From JAGNNV01 sp031412915 (GTDB taxonomy: Bacteria; Acidobacteriota; Vicinamibacteria; Fen-336; JAGNNV01), in the NCBI GenBank assembly GCA_031412915.1, contig JANODX010000116.1:1-26625 (forward strand): a DNA stretch of 26,625 nt. Direction: 5' to 3'. The translations under genes and the position numbers were made by a program. Shown here in pieces: positions 7,474 through 13,799 of this stretch; the stretch's first letter is position 1; the number at the start of each line of letters is the position of its first letter. The notes under the pieces were generated by a model, which worked only from the letters and a program-made list of their open reading frames with translations, did not search any database and was not told the origin of the DNA.

Positions 7474-7620
7474 ATTGGTTGCGGCCGAAGGTCCGCGTTA
7501 GGTGACAAGCGCGGTTTGCCAATCAATTCCCACGACCGCGGGCGGCCGTGGGAGAGGTGCGGCCCGCTCCGGATGCCCGCACGCGCGTCCGGCCGCGGCC
7601 TCGCGGGAACAACCAGAGGG

Positions 7621-7649
7621 TTGAGCCCGTAATACCAACCACGTAGACT
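7621..7649 (+). promoter_or_regulatory. Candidate sigma-70 promoter for the LolA-like gene
   Basis: TTGAGC at 7621-7626 and TAGACT at 7644-7649 are separated by 17 bp. Each matches four of six consensus bases. The predicted start site near 7656 leaves a leader of about 40 bases before the ATG at 7697. Confidence 0.4.
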
Positions 7650-7696
7650 TCCCGGTCCAATCCGATCAGACTTTTCTCCAAGAGAAAGAGCCCCCC

Positions 7697-8449
7697 ATGA
7701 AACTCCTGTTTGCTGTTTTCGCCCTGGCTTTCGCGAGCCTCGCCCCCGCCCAGACCATCGACGAGATCCTGGCCAAGAACTTCGAGGCTAAGGGCGGATT
7801 GGCCAGGATCCGGGCCGTCCAGTCGCTCCGAATCACCGGAAAGATGACCATCGGCCCGGGCATGGAAGCCCCCGCGGTCATCGAACAGAAGCGCGGCGAC
7901 AAGGTTCGCATCGACATCACCTTCCAGGGGATGACCCTGACCCCGATGGTCTTGAGCGGAAGCACGGGCTGGAAGCTGATGCCGATTCAGGGCAACCCCA
8001 ATCCCGAGGCCCTCTCCCCCGAAGAGATGAAGGATGCCCTCGAGCAGGCGGACATCGACGGATTCCTGGTCGACTACAAGGCCAAGGGACACGCCGTCGA
8101 GTCCCTGGGCAAGGAGAAGGTCGAGGGCACGGACGCTTACAAGCTGAAGGTCACCTTGAAGAGCGGCGACGTGCGCACCGTCTATATCGACACCGACAGC
8201 AATCTCGAGATCAAGATCGAATCGAAGAGCCTGCGTCGGGGCGCCGAAATGGAAGGCGACACCATCATGGGCGACTACAAGGACGTCGAAGGACTGATCC
8301 TCGCCCACTCAATCGACAGCGGGCAGAAGGGGTCTCCTGGCCGTCAGATGATCACGATCACCAGGATCGAGATCAACCCCAAGCTCGACGACGCGCGTTT
8401 CGTGATGCCGGCCAAGAAGGACACCCCCGCTCCTACCCCTGTTAAGTAG
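7697..8449 (+). CDS. Secreted LolA/outer-membrane lipoprotein-sorting-like protein
   Basis: This 250-residue protein has a signal peptide at about 1-19 (MKLLFAVFALAFASLAPAQ). It continues TIDEILAKNFEAKGGLARIRAVQSL, the usual opening of the LolA-like/'outer membrane lipoprotein-sorting' family common in Acidobacteriota and Bacteroidota. The body alternates short strands (RITGKMTIG, VIEQKRGDKVRIDITF, LSGSTGWKLMP), as expected for the half-open beta-barrel that binds lipid. AYKLKVTLKSGDVRTVYIDT and a C-terminal PKLDDARFVMP are family-typical. A Pro/Lys-rich tail ends the protein. True LolA carries lipoproteins across the periplasm. Paralogues like this one have no proven cargo. It precedes the Asp-box protein gene by 48 bp, so co-transcription is possible. 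Confidence 0.7.
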   Translation: MKLLFAVFALAFASLAPAQTIDEILAKNFEAKGGLARIRAVQSLRITGKMTIGPGMEAPAVIEQKRGDKVRIDITFQGMTLTPMVLSGSTGWKLMPIQGNPNPEALSPEEMKDALEQADIDGFLVDYKAKGHAVESLGKEKVEGTDAYKLKVTLKSGDVRTVYIDTDSNLEIKIESKSLRRGAEMEGDTIMGDYKDVEGLILAHSIDSGQKGSPGRQMITITRIEINPKLDDARFVMPAKKDTPAPTPVK

Positions 8450-8497
8450 CGCAGGCTGTTGCCACTCACGCTCGTTCGATCAAGGAGAACACCTTCC

Positions 8498-11400
8498 ATG
8501 AAGCTATCGCTTTCCAGGATTTTTGGGGCCGTCGTGGCCCTCGCTCTTGCCGGTCGGTCTTCGGCGCAGGACATCAAAGTCGACTCCGACACCTTCGGCG
8601 GTCTCGAAGCCCGCAGCATCGGGCCGGCGGTGATGAGCGGCCGCGTATCCGCCCTCGACGCGGTCCTCGGGGATCGGCTCACCATCTATGTGGGCGCCGC
8701 TTCCGGGGGGGTGTGGAAGTCCGACGATGGCGGGGTCAGGTTCAAACCCGTCTTCGACAAGTACAACCCCTCCATCGGCGACATCAGGATCGATCCGAAG
8801 AATCCGAAGACGATCTGGGTGGGCACGGGCGAGTCGTGGGTTCGCAACAGCGTCTCGGTGGGCGACGGGGTCTACCGGTCCACCGACGGCGGCGACAGCT
8901 GGCAGAAGCTTGGACTGGAGAAGACCGAGCGCATCGCCCGGGTGGCCATCGACCCCGCCGAGTCCTCAAAGGTTTTTGCCTGCGCGCTGGGACCGCTCTT
9001 CAACGACAGCGACGAGCGCGGCGTGTATGTCACGAAGGACGCGGGGAAGACCTGGGAGAAGACCCTGGTGGGAGCGCCTGACACCGGGTGCGCGGACCTC
9101 TCGATCGATCCGAAGGACGGAAAGACCGTGTACGCCGCGATGTGGCAGCATCGCCGCCAGCCGGACTTCTTCACCTCGGGCGGTCCGAAGAGCGGTCTGT
9201 TCAAGTCGACCGACAGCGGCGCCACCTGGCGCAAGCTGACCAAGGGACTTCCCGAAGGCGACCTCGGACGGATCGCCGTCGAGGTGTCGCCCGCCAAGTC
9301 CAGCGTCGTCTACGCCACCGTGGAAGCGAAGAAGACCGGCCTCTATCGCTCGGATGACTCGGGCGAGACCTGGGCTCTGATCAGCACCGCCGCGGTGGTC
9401 GCGGGCCGTCCTTTCTACTTCTCGCGTCTCGTCGCCGACCCGATCAATCCGAACCGTGTCTATAAGACCAGTTTCGGCGCCGGCACCTCGGATGACGGCG
9501 GCAAGACCTGGAGCGCTCTTTCGGGGAACTTCCACGGCGATGTCCACGCGATCTGGGTGAATCCGAAGAACACAGACGAGCTGCTCATGGGCACCGATGG
9601 CGGGGCCTATCACTCGTGGGACCGCGGCAACCGCTGGCTCTTCATCGAGAACCTTCCCCTGAGTCAGTTCTACCACGTGGCCGTCGACACGGAATTTCCG
9701 TTCAACGTCTATGGCGGCCTCCAGGACAACAGCTCCTGGTGGGGCCCCTCGAAGACCGGGGGCCCCATTGGAAATCGCGAGTGGAGCTCGCTCTCGGGCG
9801 GCGATGGTTTCTGGGCCTTCCCGGATCCGACCGATGAGGATCTCGTCTACAGCGAGTATCAGGGTGGCAACCTCTTCCGCACCAGCCGGAAGACCGGCGA
9901 GCAGAAAGACATCAAGCCGTCGCCGGTGGTGGGCGACCCGAAGTACCGCTTCAACTGGAACACCCCGATTCATCTGTCGCCCACCCAGAAGGGCGTGATC
10001 TACGTGGGTGCGCAGTTCCTCTTCCGCTCTGCCGATCGGGGCGAGAGCTGGCAGAAGATCTCACCCGACCTCACCACCAACGATCCGGCCCGCCAGCGAC
10101 AAAACGACTCCGGGGGTCTCACCCGTGACAACTCGACGGCCGAGAATCACACCACCATCTTCGCGATCAGCGAGTCGCCGAAGAATCCGGCGGTGATCTG
10201 GGTGGGCACGGACGACGGCAACCTGCAGGTGACGCGTGACGGCGGCAAGACCTGGACGAACGTGGCCGCGAACACCGGCGTGCCCAGGGGCACGTGGGTG
10301 TCCCGGGTCGAAGCCTCGCCCCATGACGAAGCGACCGCCTTCGCCACCTTCGACGGCCACATGACCGGCGACATGAACACCCATGTCACGAAGACGACCG
10401 ATTTCGGCAAGACCTGGGCCTCGCTCGCCACCGCGGATACGAAGGGCTTCGCGCATGTGATCGAGCAGGACACCATCAATCCGAACCTGCTCTTCCTCGG
10501 CACCGAGACCGGCCTCTTCCTCACCATCGACGGCGGGAAGCAGTGGGCGCAGTTCACCGGGGGCCTGCCCATGGTCGCGGTGCGCGATGCCGTCGTGCAT
10601 CCCCGCGACCACGACCTGGTGCTCGCCACCCACGGCCGCGGCGTCTACGTGGTGGACGACATCACACCTCTGCGCGCCCTGACTCCCGAGATCCTCAGTT
10701 CCGACTTCGCCTTCCTTCCCACCCGCCCCGGCCAGCTCCTCATCGAGGGTGGCGGCTTCGGTGGCGCTCCCTGGTTTGGAGATCACGAATTCGCGGGCGT
10801 CAGCCCCGGTCCGGGCGCTCCCATCGTCTACTACTCGAAGCGGCGTCATGTGGTTGGAGACTTCAAGTTCGAGGTGAGAGACGCAGCCGGGAAGCTCCTG
10901 GCCACCGTTCCCGCCTCAAAGCGGCGGGGGGTCAATCGCATCCTGTGGTCCACGCGGGACCAGGCTCCCCGATTTGCGGCGGGAGCCGGCGTGATCCCGA
11001 GCCTGGGCGCCTTCTTCGGCGCGCGCGCCACCGCGGGCCGCTATTCGGTCACCGCGCTCAAGAACAAAGATACGCACAAGGGCGAAGTGACTCTGGTTCA
11101 GGACCCACGGGTGTCCTACAGCGCGGCCGATCAGGCGTTGCAGCTTGAAACCGCCGCCAGGCTCTTCTCCCTGGTGGAGCGACTCACCTTCCTCGTGGAG
11201 TCGATCGCCGACCTGCGCGACCAGACGAACGATCGCGTCAGCAAGCTCGGACCCGGAGCCGCGGCGGTCTCGAAGCGGGCGACGGCCTTCGCGGTCGGCC
11301 TGGAAGCTCAGCGCGTGGCCCTGGTGGCTCAGCAGGAGGGGGAGGGAATCTCGGGCGAGGAGAAGCTCCGCGAAGAGCTTGGAATGCTGTACGGGAACGT

Positions 11401-11590
11401 CAACGGCTACAACGGGCGGCCCACGAAGTCACAGATCGATCGCATGACGGGGCTTGCGAAAGACCTCGACGGCGCGTGGGCGAAGTTCAACGGAATCTCC
11501 AGGGAAATGGGCCTGCTCAACGCTGATTTCGTGAAGCGGAAACTGGACGCGATCAAGCCCATGACCGAGGAAACCTGGCGGAAGAAGTAA
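8498..11590 (+). CDS. Secreted Asp-box (VPS10/sortilin-type) beta-propeller protein
   Basis: The protein has 1030 residues. The ATG at 8498 is chosen because AAGGAG lies about 10 bases upstream and a signal peptide follows directly (MKLSLSRIFGAVVALALAGR, cleaved after SSAQ). The first ~730 residues carry at least ten Asp-box turns of the S-x-D-x-G-x-x-W type, for example STDGGDSWQKL, KDAGKTWEKT, STDSGATWRKL, SDDSGETWAL, SDDGGKTWSAL, ADRGESWQKI, RDGGKTWTNV and IDGGKQWAQF. Each marks a propeller blade turn. The last ~250 residues differ: a strand-rich part (FKFEVRDAAGKLLATVP) and then a helical tail with LFSLVERLTFLVESIADLRDQ. Such proteins are often labelled 'glycosyl hydrolase, BNR repeat', but I see no sialidase catalytic residues, so enzyme activity is unproven. 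They are abundant in Acidobacteriota. Confidence 0.85.
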   Translation: MKLSLSRIFGAVVALALAGRSSAQDIKVDSDTFGGLEARSIGPAVMSGRVSALDAVLGDRLTIYVGAASGGVWKSDDGGVRFKPVFDKYNPSIGDIRIDPKNPKTIWVGTGESWVRNSVSVGDGVYRSTDGGDSWQKLGLEKTERIARVAIDPAESSKVFACALGPLFNDSDERGVYVTKDAGKTWEKTLVGAPDTGCADLSIDPKDGKTVYAAMWQHRRQPDFFTSGGPKSGLFKSTDSGATWRKLTKGLPEGDLGRIAVEVSPAKSSVVYATVEAKKTGLYRSDDSGETWALISTAAVVAGRPFYFSRLVADPINPNRVYKTSFGAGTSDDGGKTWSALSGNFHGDVHAIWVNPKNTDELLMGTDGGAYHSWDRGNRWLFIENLPLSQFYHVAVDTEFPFNVYGGLQDNSSWWGPSKTGGPIGNREWSSLSGGDGFWAFPDPTDEDLVYSEYQGGNLFRTSRKTGEQKDIKPSPVVGDPKYRFNWNTPIHLSPTQKGVIYVGAQFLFRSADRGESWQKISPDLTTNDPARQRQNDSGGLTRDNSTAENHTTIFAISESPKNPAVIWVGTDDGNLQVTRDGGKTWTNVAANTGVPRGTWVSRVEASPHDEATAFATFDGHMTGDMNTHVTKTTDFGKTWASLATADTKGFAHVIEQDTINPNLLFLGTETGLFLTIDGGKQWAQFTGGLPMVAVRDAVVHPRDHDLVLATHGRGVYVVDDITPLRALTPEILSSDFAFLPTRPGQLLIEGGGFGGAPWFGDHEFAGVSPGPGAPIVYYSKRRHVVGDFKFEVRDAAGKLLATVPASKRRGVNRILWSTRDQAPRFAAGAGVIPSLGAFFGARATAGRYSVTALKNKDTHKGEVTLVQDPRVSYSAADQALQLETAARLFSLVERLTFLVESIADLRDQTNDRVSKLGPGAAAVSKRATAFAVGLEAQRVALVAQQEGEGISGEEKLREELGMLYGNVNGYNGRPTKSQIDRMTGLAKDLDGAWAKFNGISREMGLLNADFVKRKLDAIKPMTEETWRKK

Positions 11591-11639
11591 GAAAGTCCCA
11601 CCGGCAGTATTTTCTCCGCCATGGCTGACTCTTGAGAAT

Positions 11640-11735
11640 GATAGTCGGCGATCTCGACATCAAAGGCACTGCCGTTCTGCCACTTGGAACACAATCGCCA
11701 TTGTTGGTTGATGGAACCGCGCGGTGTGCCGCGTA
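11640..11735 (+). other. Possible small gene scrap
   Basis: A 31-codon frame starting at the ATG reads VGDLDIKGTAVLPLGTQSPL followed by a short tail and a TAA. It has the feel of a conserved peptide, but it lacks a ribosome site and I cannot place it. It lies directly before the deleted dihydrofolate reductase gene, in an otherwise empty 160-bp gap. Confidence 0.2.
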
Positions 11736-11751
11736 AGGAAAGGGTGTGGGT

Positions 11752-11975
11752 GTGGCCAAGCTCGTGTTCGGAATGAACCAGTCGCTGGACGGGGACCGAA
11801 CCTGGCGAGAAGTCTCACCGAACTTGGCCTGATCGATGGGTATCGAATCTACCTTCACCCCGTCGTGCTTGGTCACGGTACTCCATACTTCGCCGGACCC
11901 CGGCCGCCGCTCCGCCTTATCGCCAATGATCGGATTGCCGAGGATGTCGTCCGGTTGACCTACGTTCCTGCTTAA
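11752..11975 (+). pseudogene. Dihydrofolate reductase-like (RibD C-terminal) gene with internal deletion
   Basis: From a GTG at 11752 the frame reads VAKLVFGMNQSLDG, the standard N-terminus of the dihydrofolate-reductase-like family. After about 15 codons the next frame takes over with GPNLARSLTELGLIDGYRIY, then LHPVVLGHGTPYF, and ends RLTYVPA before a TAA at 11973. That is the family's C-terminal ~60 residues. Whole members are about 180-190 residues, so roughly 100-110 central codons, including most of the cofactor and substrate site, are missing, and the two ends are out of frame. The junction lies at about 11797-11803. This is a deletion product, not a sequencing slip. Confidence 0.75.
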
Positions 11976-12050
11976 CCTCGCGACTCGCCCAACCCCGCGT
12001 TTCGAAAACGCGCCCTCTTCGGGGAATAGCGTCCGACCGGGGCCCTGCGC

Positions 12051-12777
12051 CTACTCCCCGAAGAACCGGACGAGTTGATCCGCGACCAGATCGGTTTTCA
12101 GGTCGCATACATAGGTGTTGCCGCGCGGGAGACGGACAACCTCGGCGGCGGGCAGGGCCTGGCTCGCGGGATCGAGCGAGCCAAGAAGCGTGTCCTGAGG
12201 ACCAGCCATCAGGAGCACCGGACAGGCAATGCGGGCAAGCTGGCCTTCGAAGTCGTGATCAGCCACCGCCTCGTAGGCTTCGTGATAGCGCTCTCCGGCG
12301 ATCAGGTTCAAGAGAAACTCCCGGTGAGTCAGGGCCAGGGGTGCGGAAGAGTCCTTCGCGCGCAGCCGCTGCCACAAGGTCTGGAGATGGCTGCGTCGGG
12401 CTCGATGCGAATAGGAATGACGCCCTCGCGAAGTGCTCTCTTCTGTGTCGCGTTGAGATAGGGCGGGCCGGAAAGGGCGAGCCTCCGGCAAAAACCAGGA
12501 GCGTCCGATTCAATCTGCACCGCGATCGAGGCTCCGGTGTGGTGGCCGAGGACAAAGCTCGGAGATGAGAACCCGAACTTCCGGGCGCACTCACGAAGAG
12601 CAGATCCATAGCCGGCGATGGATGCCGCGGCCACGGGTCCTTCGGACTCGCCAAGACCCGGAGTGTCCGGAGCGAGAATGTGGAAACGATCGGCCAGCCG
12701 GCCCATGAGCCCTTCGTACATGGCACCTGAGCTGGCGGTTTGATGCAGGAGCAGTAGCGGTTGCCGACCGGGAGGCG
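12051..12777 (-). pseudogene. Alpha/beta hydrolase, frameshifted and lacking its N-terminus
   Basis: On the minus strand, one frame gives GRQPLLLLHQTASSGAMYEG, then FHILAPDTPGLGESE, the nucleophile elbow LGHHTGASIAV, and PYLNATQKRALREG. A shift near 12395 leads to LQTLWQRLRAKDSSAPL, YHEAYEAVADHDFEGQLARI, and CPVLLMAGPQDTLLGSLDPA with the Asp-bearing turn, ending at a TGA/TAG region at 12051 after QLVRFFGE. Joined, this is about 240 residues, close to a whole alpha/beta hydrolase. The elbow has Thr where Ser is usual, a variant I recall from one subfamily. The usual catalytic His region reads PRGNTYVCDL, without an obvious His. The start is replaced by a Lon protease scrap (12778-12873). One shift alone could be a sequencing error, but the lost start could not. 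Confidence 0.7.
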
Positions 12778-12873
12778 CAGCTCTTCCATGACCTGTTTCG
12801 CGTTCCGCTTGGGCAGGAGGATTTCCTTCATGCCCAGACGGTGCGCGGGCAGGACCTTCTCCTTGATGCCACC
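12778..12873 (-). pseudogene. lon: Lon protease C-terminal scrap
   Basis: The minus strand from 12873 reads GGIKEKVLPAHRLGMKEI followed by LLPKRNAKQVMEEL, about 32 codons. It aligns with the Lon proteolytic-domain segment containing the catalytic lysine (GGLKEKVLAAHRAGI, then PKRNEKDLEEIP), where the Lys of KEK is part of the Ser-Lys dyad. Nothing of Lon upstream or downstream is present. The first GGT codon overlaps the toxin's stop codon, and the downstream side fuses into the alpha/beta hydrolase remnant. It has no function by itself. Confidence 0.7.
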
Positions 12874-13202
12874 TAGAGGGATTTCAGTTCCGGCCAGTCA
12901 AGGGCAAAGCCGAGAGCGCGCTTCAGCTGCCGCTCCCGCGTCGAGGAGAGAACGCCGGCTCGTTCGCCGACGAGCCGCTTGGCAATTACGTGAACGTTGT
13001 CGAGATTGACCACGCAGTCGCTCGGGAGTCCCTCGGCTTTTCCGACCGGCACTTCTTCTGGAATGCCGCGAATGGTCGAGGTCACCTCGGCGATGATGAC
13101 CTTGCTGAGGTAATCGTACGCGGCATTTCGGGACAGCAGCAACACCGGCCGGCGCCCGACGGGAGCGGGCAGGGTCGCCCAGCGGATCTCGTATTGCCTC
13201 AT
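12873..13202 (-). CDS. MazF/PemK-type endoribonuclease toxin
   Basis: This 109-residue protein has the PemK/MazF fold signature: YEIRWATLP at the N-terminus, GRRPVLLLSRNAAY (strands 2-3), VIIAEVTSTIRGIPEEVPVG with the Thr/Ser-x-x-Arg catalytic motif (about T41-R45), and GLPSDCVVNLDNVHVI. MazF-family toxins cleave mRNA at specific short sequences until bound by their antitoxin. The ATG overlaps the stop of the antitoxin gene by four bases (ATGA), which is standard translational coupling in these operons. No lesion is seen, so it should be active. The C-terminus (LDWPELKSL) ends exactly where the Lon scrap begins, so the natural end may have been slightly altered. Confidence 0.85.
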   Translation of the reverse strand: MRQYEIRWATLPAPVGRRPVLLLSRNAAYDYLSKVIIAEVTSTIRGIPEEVPVGKAEGLPSDCVVNLDNVHVIAKRLVGERAGVLSSTRERQLKRALGFALDWPELKSL

Positions 13203-13447
13203 CGGCGACGCGCCTTTCCAGATCGCCCGGCCCACTCTCGCTCCCAAACAGCAGGGTCGAAGCGCGCTTCCTCGGCGCTGTCGGGCTTCTGCCGGTAGGC
13301 CTCCGCAGTCGCCTGCTCTTCGAGATCCCAAAGCGCCCTGCCGAGAGCCAGGCGAACGAACTGAGATCGCTTTCGAGAGCGGCCCGGGGCAACCCTGTCG
13401 AGCCTCGCCGCCATCTCGTCGTCCAACTCAACCAGTATCTGCTTCAT
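13199..13447 (-). CDS. Ribbon-helix-helix antitoxin
   Basis: The protein has 82 residues. The N-terminal ~45 fit a ribbon-helix-helix DNA-binding domain: strand MKQILVELDDEMAARLDRVA, then RKRSQFVRLALGRALW. The C-terminal part (about 50-82) is charged, with Trp-rich WEREWAG, and should be the disordered segment that wraps the toxin. It pairs with the MazF-type toxin through a 4-bp overlap. RHH antitoxins normally repress their own promoter with the toxin as co-repressor. The promoter found at 13455-13484 fits that model. No ribosome site precedes the ATG, in keeping with a leaderless transcript. Confidence 0.85.
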   Translation of the reverse strand: MKQILVELDDEMAARLDRVAPGRSRKRSQFVRLALGRALWDLEEQATAEAYRQKPDSAEEARFDPAVWEREWAGRSGKARRR

Positions 13448-13454
13448 AGACTCG

Positions 13455-13484
13455 ACTATATGTTGGTCTATATGAACCTGTCTG
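13455..13484 (-). promoter_or_regulatory. Toxin-antitoxin promoter and operator, predicted leaderless
   Basis: On the minus strand CAGACA (13484-13479) and TATAGT (13460-13455) are 18 bp apart. Only seven bases separate the -10 box from the antitoxin ATG, so transcription should begin at or next to the A of the start codon. On the + strand, CTATATG occurs at 13456-13462 and 13468-13474, a direct repeat with 12-bp period. It overlaps the -10 and spacer and is a good candidate for the antitoxin operator. Confidence 0.55.
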
Positions 13485-13610
13485 GGGTGCGAGCGGTTTT
13501 ACGCCGAGACGTTTCCTTCTCTGCGTTCGGCCTACACCGAATCTCACGAGGCGCTCGTTCTGGTCTTGATCGCAAGACTGCGACTGGCGCAGTGCAGGCA
13601 AGTTGCGCAG

Positions 13611-13740
13611 CGCTTCGACAAGCTCCGCGACCGGCGTGGTCAGGAACCGCGCTTCGACAAGCTCAGCGACCGGCTTGGTCGGGAACCGCGCTTCGACAAG
13701 CTCAGCGACCGGCTTGGTCAGGGACCGCCCTTCGACTAGC
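13611..13740. repeat. 39-bp tandem repeat, three copies plus a partial fourth
   Basis: Copies start at 13611, 13650 and 13689, and a degenerate partial at 13728, exactly 39 bp apart. Each begins CGCTTCGACAAGCTC and continues with GCGACCGGC-TGGTC-GGAACC. Copies 2 and 3 are nearly identical, while copy 1 differs at a few positions. The TTCGACAAGCTC(A)G core resembles intergenic repeats I recall from many GC-rich bacterial genomes. It is directly tandem with no unique spacers. Confidence 0.85.
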
Positions 13741-13799
13741 TCATGACTGCGGCCCCGACCGGGAGGATTCTCAAGGGCCCGGGGACCGACTGGCCGGGG

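Larger units (their letters stand above)
7384..7696. other. 313-bp gap before the LolA-like gene
   Basis: No gene is visible. The stretch holds the 5' flank of the broken hypothetical gene, a 7-bp-stem hairpin (7457-7473), very GC-rich sequence (7540-7610), and a plausible promoter for the downstream gene (7621-7649). Confidence 0.5.
13448..13799. other. 352-bp gap between antitoxin and clpB
   Basis: The gap contains the toxin-antitoxin promoter (13455-13484) and the 39-bp tandem repeat (13611-13740). The remaining bases show no gene or terminator that I can support. Frames open here are repeat translations. Confidence 0.5.

Noticed and set aside
8459..8497. TTG start at 8459 for the Asp-box protein
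   Set aside because: It would put 13 charged residues before the signal peptide. The ATG at 8498 has a ribosome site and a normal signal sequence.
13611..13740. CRISPR array
   Set aside because: The 39-bp units are directly tandem, with no unique spacers between repeats.
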